The notes below the pieces were generated by a model. That model did no database searches. It had not been told where the DNA came from and saw only the letters and a list, made by a program, of their open reading frames with translations. DNA of 15,153 bases from Legionella longbeachae. Its GTDB lineage: Bacteria > Pseudomonadota > Gammaproteobacteria > Legionellales > Legionellaceae. Numbering within the stretch: the stretch's first letter is position 1; each line of letters begins with the position of its first letter. The stretch spans positions 1 through 15,153 of the forward strand of contig JACPOX010000207.1 in NCBI GenBank assembly GCA_016191305.1, read 5' to 3'. Shown here piece after piece: positions 1-7,445 of the stretch. Both the position numbers and the translations under genes were made by a program.

Positions 1-311
1 CGTTCTTTACTGCACTCACAACGATATGCTTTACCTTCATCCAAAAAATGTTGTGCTACCGCCTTATATCGCTCATAACGTTCCGTTTGATAAATAGGGC
101 CCTCATCATAATCCATGCCTAACCAAGCCATACCTTCTAAAATAGCGCGTACAGACTCTTGAGTGGAACGTTCTTGATTAGTGTCCTCTATGCGCAAAAT
201 AAACTTACCATGATGACGTTTTGCATAAAGCCATGAAAATAAAGCAGTTCTCACGCCACCCACATGTAAAAATCCAGTTGGGCTAGGGGCAAATCGGGTT
301 CTCACTGTCAT
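1..311 (-). CDS. gltX: Glutamyl-tRNA synthetase, N-terminal part (runs off the left edge)
   Basis: Class I aminoacyl-tRNA synthetase that charges tRNA-Glu with glutamate in the cytoplasm. Only the first 103 codons, read leftwards, are present. They begin [19 protein letters not shown], which holds the FAPSPTG-x-LH-x-G form of the class I HIGH signature (about residues 7-18). [12 protein letters not shown] and the YQTERYERY segment typical of GluRS follow. The start is the ATG read from 311 to 309, with a purine-rich site (GGAAGAGA) just upstream on the minus strand. The gene is divergent from letS, with a 249-bp spacer that carries a dispersed repeat. Nothing looks broken; the C-terminal part lies outside the window. 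Some Legionella carry more than one GltX-like protein, so which paralogue this is cannot be settled here. Confidence 0.95.
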   Translation of the reverse strand, partial: MTVRTRFAPSPTGFLHVGGVRTALFSWLYAKRHHGKFILRIEDTNQERSTQESVRAILEGMAWLGMDYDEGPIYQTERYERYKAVAQHFLDEGKAYRCECSKE

Positions 312-349
312 AATCTCTTCCGCATTGTAAGGGATAAAATAATCGGGCT

Positions 350-378
350 ATAATAACTGACTTTGTTAGTTGGGTGAA
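350..378 (-). promoter_or_regulatory. Candidate sigma-70 promoter for gltX
   Basis: On the minus strand, TTCACC (378-373) and TATTAT (355-350) are 17 bases apart. They match the -35 consensus at 4 of 6 positions and the -10 at 5 of 6. Transcription would start near 343, about 30 bases before the gltX ATG. The -35 box lies in the outer edge of the neighbouring repeat element. This is a consensus match only. Confidence 0.4.
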
Positions 379-527
379 GCCTAAACTTCACTGCCACTAA
401 GTTAAGGATTTTGTAGGTTGGGCCTCTGGCCCAACAAAGGGCTATACTCTAGGCTGATGCCCATGTGAGCCAGGGGCCCAACCTACATTTTAAAGCTACG
501 TTTCCTTAATGGCAGTGAACCAGACTT
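374..527. repeat. Dispersed palindromic repeat, copy 1 (full length)
   Basis: The core at 412-487 is a long inverted repeat: TGTAGGTTGGGCC at the left and GGGCCCAACCTACA at the right. The left arm is itself a hairpin, GTTGGGCC-TCT-GGCCCAAC (418-435). Outside the core, an imperfect terminal inverted repeat (TTCACTGCCACTAAG at 387-401 and its complement CTTAATGGCAGTGAA at 505-519) extends weakly to about 374 and 527. It has no coding capacity, so it resembles a MITE or REP/BIME-type element. It lies between the divergent gltX and letS genes and leaves little room for a separate letS promoter. Related copies are at 4549, 7102, 12775 and 12850. Confidence 0.85.
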
Positions 528-560
528 CAGCCAGATTTTAAAAAACTATGGTGAGTCATC

Positions 561-3296
561 TTGAAAAGCATTGGTATTAAGTATCAACTAAGAATTACCA
601 CTCTTATCCCAGCCTTTCTCGTCGCTTTGCTTTTTGCTATTTTCTATAATGGATTGTTTGGTAACGACTTAAAACAACATATGTCGCGTTTAGGAGAAGC
701 TTATATTCGTCAATTACTTCCTGCCGCGCAATACGCTATGCTACGACGCGATGATCGAACCCTACAAGGTTTAATCAATGCCTCAACAATTAATCCTGAA
801 GTAAAAGCTTTGGCCTTTTATAGTAGCAATGGACAACTACTTGCTTATCGTGGGGGAAAACACTCCTTACATAAACCATTTGATCCACCTAATTTCACTG
901 GGGATTACATTGAAAGCAAACAAATTAATCCCTTTACGATTAATTTCATAGCACCGGTTACTATTCCAAAATTTAATCTTTACTCCAATAAATCCTTCGA
1001 CAATATTATTTTAAGCCCTGTTGCTTCTCGTGCAGATGATATACTAGGTTGGTTATCGCTGGATATTGATACTCGCTCCATGATAATCAAACGCTATCAG
1101 ATGCTCATTGTGACTATATTTATTACTTTATTTGGTTTATTAATAGGCTTAACTATCCATTATTTCCTTTCTAAACAAATTTATTTACCTATTTCCCGTT
1201 TACGTCGCAGCATGAAACAAATTTTGCGTAATGAATTTGAAACGGAAATAAAAACAACAAGCCCTGGGGAATTAGGAATCATTGAAAAAGGTTGTGCTCA
1301 TTTACAAAAAGAATATTTGAATACCTTACGTGATTTAAATCAACATATTGAAATTGCTACTGCTGATTTACAACAAAGTCTTGAGCTTTTAGAAGAAAAA
1401 AATATCGAGTTATCTCTTGAAAAGAAGAAAATTGAAGAAAAAAGTCGGCAAAAATCAGAGTTTATTGCCAACATGAGCCATGAAATAAGAACTCCAATGA
1501 ATGGTGTCATTGGTTTTACCAATGTTTTACTTGAAAGCAAACTTGATCCTTTGCAATTGGATTATGTAAAAACCATCAAATCATCCGCTCAGGATTTATT
1601 AGGAATAATTAATGACATTCTTGATTTTTCCAAAATTGATGCGGGAAAACTTCATCTGGATTGTATCCCTTTAAACATTCGTCATTGCATTGATGAGGTA
1701 CTGACACTTGCAGCACCTAATGCTTATAAAAAGGGTATTGATTTAATTCCAATAACTGAAATCAATGTCCCCAAAATTGTTATAGGTGATCCCTTCCGAG
1801 TAAAACAATTCATTAGCAATCTGATCACTAACGCGGTCAAATTTACCGATCATGGCTATGTTTTAGTCCGCACTAAAATAGAGCAGGAAACAGATAAAGA
1901 TTACACTCTATGCATCACTATTACAGATACTGGATTGGGCATCTCCCCTGAAGATCAAAGCAAACTATTTACAGCATTTAATCAGGCAGATACAAGTATT
2001 ACTCGTCGCTATGGAGGATCGGGGCTTGGATTAGTAATCTGCAAAAAACTCTGCGAGGAAATGCATGGTCGTATTAGCTTAATCAGCGAACTCAATAAAG
2101 GATCTTCTTTTACAGCCCAGATTAAAGTTGGAAAACTGGCTGCTTATGAAATAGAAAAAAACCAGACTCACCCTTTTGCTCAGTTTAAAATGCTGTGTTT
2201 TGACGATAATCCTCTACATTTAGAAGCTCTATGTAACGGACTGGGTTATTGGGGGATAGAATGTATTCCTGTTGAGTCAATAAACCAACTTCCAAAAGCA
2301 TTAACGCAAAACAAAGACTGCAATATTGCCTTTCTCAACGTCAATAAAGGTTGTGAGCAACAGATTGCTAAAATGATTTCAGAACATAATTTTTTCCCTT
2401 ATGTACTCATTTCTAAATGGTTTATTAGTGATTACATCTCGCTCGGAGCGCAAGGTTTTTTATATAAGCCAATTAGTATTCAAAAGCTGCAAGAAGTGAT
2501 TGAATTATTAACGAATCAAGATAAAGTAGAAAAACCTGTCAATCATGAATTAAATGGTCTAAGAGAGCAATTACGTTTTCTTCATCCTGATCTACTTATT
2601 GCTGAGGACAATCCGGTCAACAAAATGTTGTTAAACTCTTTACTAGGCACCCATGCAAATATTACCTCAGTTGATGATGGCGAAATGGCTGTAGCCGCTT
2701 CTGATGACAAAAAATATAATCTTATTTTGCTTGACTTACAGATGCCTAAATTAAATGGCTTAGAAGCGGCTCGACTCATCCGTCAAAAATCGCGAGTAAA
2801 CAGTCATACACCAATAATTTTGATTAGCGCTAACGGTAGCGATGTAAATAACGTAGAACTCAAAAAATCTGGTGTTGATGTTTGCTTGCAAAAACCTGTA
2901 GATGAGAAACAGTTACTGATACAAATCCTGAGGATTGCAGATAAAGCCAAATATTCCGCCATTGATTGGCAATTATGCGTGCAAAAAGTATCTGGAAATC
3001 AGATACTTGCAGAAGAATTTCTTGAGCGATTTGTGGAGGAACTACATAAAAATAGAGTAGAGTTTATTCAATTAATGAATGCAAAAAATATGAAACAATT
3101 AGGAGAAGCAGCCCATAAACTTCATGGGGCATGTTGCTTTACTGGCGTACCCACTTTACAGAAAAAAGTAGTCCAAGTAGAAACATTAGCTGCAAAAGGT
3201 ATTCCAATTGAAGAGCTAACCATTCCGTTTGCTGAATTAATTCAAAGTATTGATGCTGTAATTAGTGAGTATGGAAATCAAAAAATAAGAATTTAA
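561..3296 (+). CDS. letS: Hybrid sensor histidine kinase LetS (GacS/BarA family)
   Basis: Tripartite sensor kinase. In Legionella LetS phosphorylates LetA, which drives the RsmY/RsmZ small RNAs that titrate CsrA and switches cells to the transmissive, virulent phase. In order: TM about 12-30; periplasmic domain; TM about 182-203; HAMP; coiled coil to about 296; HisKA with H307 in SHEIRTPMNG; ATPase domain with N424, DTGLGIS (456-462) and GGSGLGL (485-491); a degenerate receiver about 543-653; a true receiver with E682/D683, D725 and K778; and a C-terminal Hpt domain with H852 in AHKLHGACCF. The 911-residue length fits the family. The start is TTG, preceded by GGTGAG at 550-555. An in-frame stop at 552-554 leaves no earlier start. 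The weak start codon may limit expression. pfp follows after 10 bases. Identification is strong; the regulon is family knowledge. Confidence 0.95.
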   Translation: MKSIGIKYQLRITTLIPAFLVALLFAIFYNGLFGNDLKQHMSRLGEAYIRQLLPAAQYAMLRRDDRTLQGLINASTINPEVKALAFYSSNGQLLAYRGGKHSLHKPFDPPNFTGDYIESKQINPFTINFIAPVTIPKFNLYSNKSFDNIILSPVASRADDILGWLSLDIDTRSMIIKRYQMLIVTIFITLFGLLIGLTIHYFLSKQIYLPISRLRRSMKQILRNEFETEIKTTSPGELGIIEKGCAHLQKEYLNTLRDLNQHIEIATADLQQSLELLEEKNIELSLEKKKIEEKSRQKSEFIANMSHEIRTPMNGVIGFTNVLLESKLDPLQLDYVKTIKSSAQDLLGIINDILDFSKIDAGKLHLDCIPLNIRHCIDEVLTLAAPNAYKKGIDLIPITEINVPKIVIGDPFRVKQFISNLITNAVKFTDHGYVLVRTKIEQETDKDYTLCITITDTGLGISPEDQSKLFTAFNQADTSITRRYGGSGLGLVICKKLCEEMHGRISLISELNKGSSFTAQIKVGKLAAYEIEKNQTHPFAQFKMLCFDDNPLHLEALCNGLGYWGIECIPVESINQLPKALTQNKDCNIAFLNVNKGCEQQIAKMISEHNFFPYVLISKWFISDYISLGAQGFLYKPISIQKLQEVIELLTNQDKVEKPVNHELNGLREQLRFLHPDLLIAEDNPVNKMLLNSLLGTHANITSVDDGEMAVAASDDKKYNLILLDLQMPKLNGLEAARLIRQKSRVNSHTPIILISANGSDVNNVELKKSGVDVCLQKPVDEKQLLIQILRIADKAKYSAIDWQLCVQKVSGNQILAEEFLERFVEELHKNRVEFIQLMNAKNMKQLGEAAHKLHGACCFTGVPTLQKKVVQVETLAAKGIPIEELTIPFAELIQSIDAVISEYGNQKIRI

Positions 3297-3306
3297 GGGG
3301 GAACTA

Positions 3307-4545
3307 ATGACCATAAAAAATGCTATATATGCTCAATCAGGTGGGGTGACAGCGGTAATTAATGCATCAGCCTGCGCGGTAATCCAAACCGCAAGATTAT
3401 ATCCTCAACATATAGGGAAAATGTATGCTGCCAAAAATGGAATTATTGGAGCATTAAATGAAGAACTCATAGATACATCACTTGAAAGTGATGCAGATAT
3501 TGCCAAATTATTACAAACTCCTGCTGGAGCTTTTGGTTCCTGTCGACATAAGTTAAAAAATGATGGTGAAGAATATCAACGTCTGATTGACGTTTTTAAA
3601 GCGCATAATATTGGTTATTTTTTTTATAATGGTGGAGGCGATTCACAAGATACCGCACATAAAGTATCTCAACTAGGTGCCACCATGGGCTATCCCATCA
3701 CCTGTATTGGCATACCCAAAACTGTAGATAATGATTTGCCTTTCACTGATGCATGCCCTGGATTTGGTTCTGTAGCCAAATATGTGGCTGTCTCCACCAA
3801 AGAAGCCGGTTTTGATGTAGCCTCAATGGCCGCATCATCTACAAAAGTTTTTATTCTGGAAGTCATGGGACGCCATGCTGGATGGATTGCGGCAGCAAGC
3901 GGATTAGCCAGTCAAAATCCTGATGAGCCACCACATATTATTCTGTTACCTGAAGTCGCATTTGAGCCTACAAAATTTCTTAGTAAAGTCGATGAGTGTG
4001 TCAAGACATATGGTTATTGCGTTGTGGTTGTTTCAGAAGGTATCCGTAATTTAGAAGGTAATTTTTTGAGTGATGCCGGGCTTCGTGATGCCTTCGGCCA
4101 CGCCCAATTAGGCGGCGTTGCGCCAGTCATAGCACAGTTAATAAAAAATGAACTTAATTACAAATATCATTGGGCAGTTGCGGATTATCTACAACGCGCC
4201 GCCCGCCATATCGCATCAAAGGTTGATTTAGATCAAGCTTATGCACTAGGCAAAGCTGCCGTAGATTACGCCATAAAAGGCCATAATGCCATCATGCCCA
4301 TTATCATTCGTGAACAAGATGAGCCCTATCAATGGTCTATTGGTCATGTTGCTTTAGCCGATGTTGCCAATCAAGAAAAAGCTATGCCGGCAGAATATAT
4401 TGCTACAGATGGAATGGGAATTACAGCTGCATGCAAGCGATATTTATCGCCTTTAATTCAAGGTGAAGCCTATCCTGACTACATCAATGGTTTACCTGAT
4501 TACGTTCGTTTAAAAAATCAACTGGTACCAAAAGCACTAAAATAA
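3307..4545 (+). CDS. pfp: Pyrophosphate-dependent 6-phosphofructokinase
   Basis: Phosphorylates fructose 6-phosphate to fructose 1,6-bisphosphate, probably with pyrophosphate as donor, which makes the step reversible and useful in gluconeogenesis. Visible PFK motifs: an N-terminal SGG near 11-13, GGGDSQDTA at 109-117, PKTVDND at 137-143 with the catalytic Asp, and MGRHAGW at 187-193. D112 and K138 sit where ATP-dependent enzymes such as E. coli PfkA carry glycines. That Asp/Lys pair is the hallmark of PPi-dependent enzymes. The length (412 aa) suits the PPi-type clade rather than the 320-aa ATP type. The ATG at 3307 has a strong AGGGGGA site that touches the letS stop, so letS-pfp is probably one transcript. 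A half-copy of the dispersed repeat lies just downstream. Donor specificity is inferred from these two residues. Confidence 0.92.
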   Translation: MTIKNAIYAQSGGVTAVINASACAVIQTARLYPQHIGKMYAAKNGIIGALNEELIDTSLESDADIAKLLQTPAGAFGSCRHKLKNDGEEYQRLIDVFKAHNIGYFFYNGGGDSQDTAHKVSQLGATMGYPITCIGIPKTVDNDLPFTDACPGFGSVAKYVAVSTKEAGFDVASMAASSTKVFILEVMGRHAGWIAAASGLASQNPDEPPHIILLPEVAFEPTKFLSKVDECVKTYGYCVVVVSEGIRNLEGNFLSDAGLRDAFGHAQLGGVAPVIAQLIKNELNYKYHWAVADYLQRAARHIASKVDLDQAYALGKAAVDYAIKGHNAIMPIIIREQDEPYQWSIGHVALADVANQEKAMPAEYIATDGMGITAACKRYLSPLIQGEAYPDYINGLPDYVRLKNQLVPKALK

Positions 4546-4548
4546 ACA

Positions 4549-4600
4549 ACGCAGCTTAAAGATTTTGTAGATTGGGCCCCTGGCCCAACAAAAATCCGGG
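4549..4600. repeat. Dispersed palindromic repeat, copy 2 (left half only)
   Basis: Only the left half of the element is present: a CAGCTTAAAG-like edge followed by TGTAGATTGGGCC-CCT-GGCCCAA, which keeps the small GC-rich hairpin (about 4571-4590). No right arm (GGCCCAACCTACA) follows. It starts 3 bases after the pfp stop and could end that transcript, although no T-run follows the hairpin. Confidence 0.7.
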
Positions 4601-4650
4601 GTATAAACACCTAGAATATACAATCTTATCCAGTTTCTGCTACAATTAAA

Positions 4651-4685
4651 AAAGAATAAGAATCAAGTAGGATTCTTATTTTTCT
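4651..4685. terminator. Rho-independent terminator, possibly bidirectional
   Basis: Perfect 10-bp stem AATAAGAATC (4655-4664) / GATTCTTATT (4671-4680) with a 6-base loop. It is flanked by an A-run on the left and a T-run on the right, so it could act on either strand. It separates letS-pfp from the pilin gene. The stem is AT-rich, so efficiency is uncertain. Confidence 0.6.
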
Positions 4686-4733
4686 GCCAGGGTTGGGCGT
4701 AATGTTGTTGAGCCTAGTTGTATTGTAAGTTAT

Positions 4734-4763
4734 TTGATAAATAGACTTTTATGAGTCTAATAT
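4734..4763 (+). promoter_or_regulatory. Candidate sigma-70 promoter for the pilin gene
   Basis: TTGATA (4734-4739) and TAATAT (4758-4763) are 18 bases apart, upstream of an AGGAG ribosome site (4782-4786) and the ATG at 4793. The -35 matches 5 of 6 positions and the -10 only 4 of 6. A weaker sigma-54-like alternative lies further upstream at 4693-4708. Neither is tested. Confidence 0.35.
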
Positions 4764-4792
4764 ATCAATGAAACAAACATTAGGAGCTAATA

Positions 4793-5224
4793 ATGAAACA
4801 AAAGGGTTTTACTTTAATTGAATTGATGATAGTAGTGGCAATAGTGGGTATTCTTGCTGCAATTGCTATCCCTGCTTACCAAGATTATGTAGTTAGGGCT
4901 CGTGTTACAGAAGGATTGAGTCTAGCCTCTTCAGCTCAGACAACTATCGCTGAAAATGCAACAACAGGTGCCGCTGATTTAAGTCTGGGTTGGACACAAC
5001 CTCCAGCAACCAATAATGTGCAAAGTGTAGTAGTTACTCCAGCTACCGGAGTAATTACAGTAACATATACTGCGCTTGCACAAGGTGTTGTACTCACATT
5101 GACACCAGCATCTAACGGAGCTGCTCTTGTTGCCGGAACACCGCCAACAGCTCCAATAACTTGGGTTTGTGCTGTAACTAATGCTGCAAATGATAGATAT
5201 GTTCCTGCAAATTGTCGAATATAA
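4793..5224 (+). CDS. pilE: Type IV major pilin (prepilin)
   Basis: Structural subunit of the type IV pilus, used for attachment, twitching and DNA uptake. The N-terminus is a classical type IVa prepilin: MKQKG^[15 protein letters not shown]. Prepilin peptidase (PilD) would cut after G5 and leave an N-methylated Phe with the conserved Glu at mature position 5. The hydrophobic helix runs to about residue 30 ([14 protein letters not shown]). The C-terminal disulfide loop is bounded by the Cys of WVCAV and the Cys of ANCRI near the end. The length of 143 aa is normal. AGGAG at 4782-4786 fixes the ATG. It is a single-gene unit, with terminators at 4651-4685 and 5239-5266. The middle of the protein is Thr/Ala/Val-rich, as expected for a variable, surface-exposed pilin. 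The gene name follows Legionella usage; pilA would be equivalent. Confidence 0.93.
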   Translation: MKQKGFTLIELMIVVAIVGILAAIAIPAYQDYVVRARVTEGLSLASSAQTTIAENATTGAADLSLGWTQPPATNNVQSVVVTPATGVITVTYTALAQGVVLTLTPASNGAALVAGTPPTAPITWVCAVTNAANDRYVPANCRI

Positions 5225-5238
5225 TAATATTCACACTT

Positions 5239-5266
5239 AAAAAGTCGCTTTTTGGCGGCTTTTTTA
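5239..5266 (+). terminator. Rho-independent terminator of the pilin gene
   Basis: AAAAAGTCGC (5239-5248) pairs with GCGGCTTTTT (5255-5264), with one G-T wobble and a short loop, and runs into a T-run. It lies 15 bases after the pilin stop and is a textbook intrinsic terminator. Confidence 0.85.
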
Positions 5267-5296
5267 TTTTATTTCAACTATATATAAGAGTTAAAT

Positions 5297-5620
5297 ATGC
5301 TACGTAAAAATCGAATTGAAGGATTACTCAATCAAAAATTGATGCCAGTGTACTTAAGTGTCGAAGATGAATCAGCCAATCATCATGTACCTCAAGGGGC
5401 ACAAACACATTTTAAAGTCACTGTTGTTTCTTCGCAATTCATTGATACATCACAAATTTCACGACATAGACTATTAAACAATTTGCTTAGTAAAGAATTT
5501 GAACTAGGTTTACATGCATTAAGCATGCATTTGTTTACTCCTGAAGAGTGGGAAAAAAAGAACAAAACGGTAATGAAGTCTCCTGCGTGCAGAGATGGAT
5601 TTAACAATGAAATACAATAA
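5297..5620 (+). CDS. bolA: BolA family protein
   Basis: Small stress and morphology regulator. BolA proteins bind monothiol glutaredoxins to share a [2Fe-2S] cluster, and some bind DNA. The whole family pattern is visible: PVYLSVEDESANHHVPQG near residues 17-34, HFKV at 38-41, RHR at 56-58 (the RHR-ml segment), then LHALSMHLFTPEEW with H73 and H78, and a C-terminal SPACRDG resembling the SPPCRG of E. coli BolA. The length (107 aa) matches BolA proper. The ATG at 5297 has only a modest AAGAG site. The gene follows the pilin terminator, so it is probably transcribed separately. AT-rich TATATAAG just upstream could be a -10, but I see no convincing -35. Confidence in the family is high; regulatory targets here are unknown. 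Confidence 0.93.
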   Translation: MLRKNRIEGLLNQKLMPVYLSVEDESANHHVPQGAQTHFKVTVVSSQFIDTSQISRHRLLNNLLSKEFELGLHALSMHLFTPEEWEKKNKTVMKSPACRDGFNNEIQ

Positions 5621-5652
5621 AATAAATAGTAACGTGTCTGCGTAACTTCCTA

Positions 5653-5658
5653 TATAAT
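5653..5658 (+). promoter_or_regulatory. Possible -10 box upstream of the permease
   Basis: A perfect TATAAT lies 30 bases before the permease ATG, after the bolA stop. No good -35 is found at 16-18 bases upstream, so this would be a weak or activator-dependent promoter. The permease could also be read from bolA. Confidence 0.35.
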
Positions 5659-5687
5659 GCCTGTATTTTAACATAACGAATTAATTA

Positions 5688-7085
5688 ATGAACAACTGGT
5701 CTTCTGAAAAAATATCTGTATTCGCTTTAATTTTGCTTATTACTGGAGCAATTGACAGCATTAGAAATTTGCCTGCAACAGCACTATTTGGATCTTCATT
5801 AATTTTTTTCTTTATCTTTTCAGCGCTGGTTTTTTTAATTCCCGTTGCTTTAGTATCAGCCGAGTTGTCGTCTACTTGGTCTGAAGAAGAAGGTGGTATC
5901 TATAGCTGGGTAAAACATGCTTACGGAGAAAATCTGGCATTTTTTACCATTTGGCTGCAATGGATCAATACTCTAGTGTGGTATCCCACTATTTTATCTT
6001 TCATCGCAGGAATCTTAGCCTATTTAATTAATCCTGAATTAGCACAAAATAAATATTATTTAATTGCGGTTATCCTAATTATATTTTGGTCATTAACTTT
6101 CGTTGCTTTATCAGGATTACGTGCTTCAGCCCATTTTGCAGGTTTTTGCGCCATTTTAGGTATGATACTACCTATGGGATTTATTATTATTCTTGCAATA
6201 ATCTGGGTCATGAAAGGCAATCCACTCGCAATTAGTTTAAGTGTGTCAAATTTACTACCTAAATGGACAGATAGCCAATCGTGGGTGTCTCTTACTGCAA
6301 TTATGACCTCATTTTTAGGCATGGAGCTCGCAGCAGTTCATGTTCGTAATGTAAAAAATCCACAAAAGAATTTTCCCCGAGCTATGTTTTTTTCAGTATT
6401 ACTTATCTTAACTACAATGATCTTTGGTTCTTTAGCAATTGCTTTTGTCTTACCGAAAGAAAAAATTAGTCTTATAGATGGCGTATTACAAGCCTTCAAT
6501 AATTTTTTTCATGTCTATAACTTAACTTGGTTAATGCCGATTTTGATTGTACTTTTACTTTTAGGTAGTTTAGGCAGCATGATCAACTGGATTATTTCGC
6601 CAGCTAAAGGCTTACTCATGGCTGCTAATCATAATTTTTTACCAAAATTCATGTGCCAATTAAACAAACATGGAGTTGCTTCAAGAATACTAATTACCCA
6701 GGCAATTCTTGTGACTCTCTTATGTAGTGGTTTTCTCTTATTTCCAAGCGTGAATGCTATTTATTGGTTATTTACTGCATTAAGTACTGAACTATATATT
6801 ATGATGTATGTTTTAATGTTTCTTGCTGCTTGGCGATTAAAAAGTAAGTTTGAGCATCTTAAACGCCCTTTTGCAATACCTGGAAAAAAATTGGGTTACT
6901 ATTTAACCTGCATCTTAGGCTTGTGTGGATGTACGATGACTTTAATTGTAGGTTTTATCCCTCCAGTTGAATTTATGAATTTCGGCAGTGCGGCCCATTT
7001 TCGCCTAGTGTTTTCTTTAGGGATAATATTAATGATGATTCCTGCATTTTTATTATTTTGGCGTAAAAAATATAGAGGCAATTGA
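5688..7085 (+). CDS. APC-superfamily amino acid permease/antiporter
   Basis: Inner-membrane amino acid transporter of the APC superfamily. It has 465 residues and about 12 hydrophobic segments that start at residue 9. The first helix carries the unwound region usual for the family (TGAIDSIRNLPATALFG, about 19-35). The conserved loop EEEGGIYSWVKHAYG (66-80) is typical of the glutamate:GABA and related amino-acid antiporter group, where E-x-G-G-I-Y recurs. The C-terminus is short and basic (WRKKYRGN), so it lacks the long plug of E. coli GadC. The ATG at 5688 has no clear ribosome site, but the N-terminus aligns well with the family start. It is followed by repeat copy 3 and faces the converging ycaR-like gene. 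The exact substrate cannot be read from the sequence; a glutamate-type antiporter is one possibility. Legionella uses amino acids as a main carbon source and has many such carriers. Confidence 0.85.
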   Translation: MNNWSSEKISVFALILLITGAIDSIRNLPATALFGSSLIFFFIFSALVFLIPVALVSAELSSTWSEEEGGIYSWVKHAYGENLAFFTIWLQWINTLVWYPTILSFIAGILAYLINPELAQNKYYLIAVILIIFWSLTFVALSGLRASAHFAGFCAILGMILPMGFIIILAIIWVMKGNPLAISLSVSNLLPKWTDSQSWVSLTAIMTSFLGMELAAVHVRNVKNPQKNFPRAMFFSVLLILTTMIFGSLAIAFVLPKEKISLIDGVLQAFNNFFHVYNLTWLMPILIVLLLLGSLGSMINWIISPAKGLLMAANHNFLPKFMCQLNKHGVASRILITQAILVTLLCSGFLLFPSVNAIYWLFTALSTELYIMMYVLMFLAAWRLKSKFEHLKRPFAIPGKKLGYYLTCILGLCGCTMTLIVGFIPPVEFMNFGSAAHFRLVFSLGIILMMIPAFLLFWRKKYRGN

Positions 7086-7101
7086 CCCCCAACGCATGAG
7101 G

Positions 7102-7230
7102 CACTCCCATGAAGTTAAGGAAAAGTGGCTTTTAAAATTTAGGTTGGGCCCCTGGCCCAACATGAGCCTCCCTCTGACATATAGCCCTTTGTTGGCCAGG
7201 AGCCCAACCTACCTTCTTTAATGGCAATGT
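7102..7230. repeat. Dispersed palindromic repeat, copy 3 (full length)
   Basis: Core 7139-7212: TAGGTTGGGCCCCTGGCCCAAC at the left and GGCCAGGAGCCCAACCTA at the right. CCATGAAGTTAAGG (7108-7121) and its imperfect complement CTTTAATGGCAATG (7216-7229) flank the core. The inner half motif ATAGCCCTTTGTTGG is the reverse complement of the corresponding part of copy 1, so the two copies are inverted relative to each other. It lies between two convergent genes, the permease (+) and the ycaR-like gene (-). It could therefore end transcripts from both sides. Confidence 0.85.
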
Positions 7231-7248
7231 GGCGAGCAGGCTCATTTC

Positions 7249-7428
7249 CTAAAGTTTATCCTTTTCCTCCAAAGAAAGAACTCGAGCTTCATGTTCCAGC
7301 ATCACTGGAATATCATCGTGAATAGGAAATGCTAGTCGATCAAATTTACAGATGAGCTCTTGTTTTTTTAACAATAATTTTCCTTTACATAAAGGACAAA
7401 CCAATATTTCTAATAATTTTTTATCCAC
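7249..7428 (-). CDS. ycaR: UPF0434/Trm112-family protein, YcaR-like (GTG start)
   Basis: A 59-residue protein that begins with GTG, translated [20 protein letters not shown]. It has C11 and C14, and a third Cys at 27 in ELICKFD. Then comes [13 protein letters not shown], which matches the LAFP-x-x-DGIPV-x-L pattern of E. coli YcaR almost position for position. It ends [13 protein letters not shown]. The family resembles eukaryotic Trm112, a zinc-ribbon activator of methyltransferases; the bacterial role is poorly known. A strong TAGGAG site (7440-7435) sits 6 bases before the GTG and fixes the start. The gene begins 17 bases after the tsaB stop and is the last member of the minus-strand operon. 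In E. coli, ycaR sits with lpxK/kdsB instead, so the neighbourhood differs. There is no sign of damage. Confidence 0.88.
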   Translation of the reverse strand: MDKKLLEILVCPLCKGKLLLKKQELICKFDRLAFPIHDDIPVMLEHEARVLSLEEKDKL

Positions 7429-7445
7429 AAAATGCTCCTAATGAA

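Noticed and set aside
312-560. Riboswitch or attenuator before letS
   Set aside because: The strong folding is fully explained by the dispersed repeat, which recurs downstream of unrelated genes.
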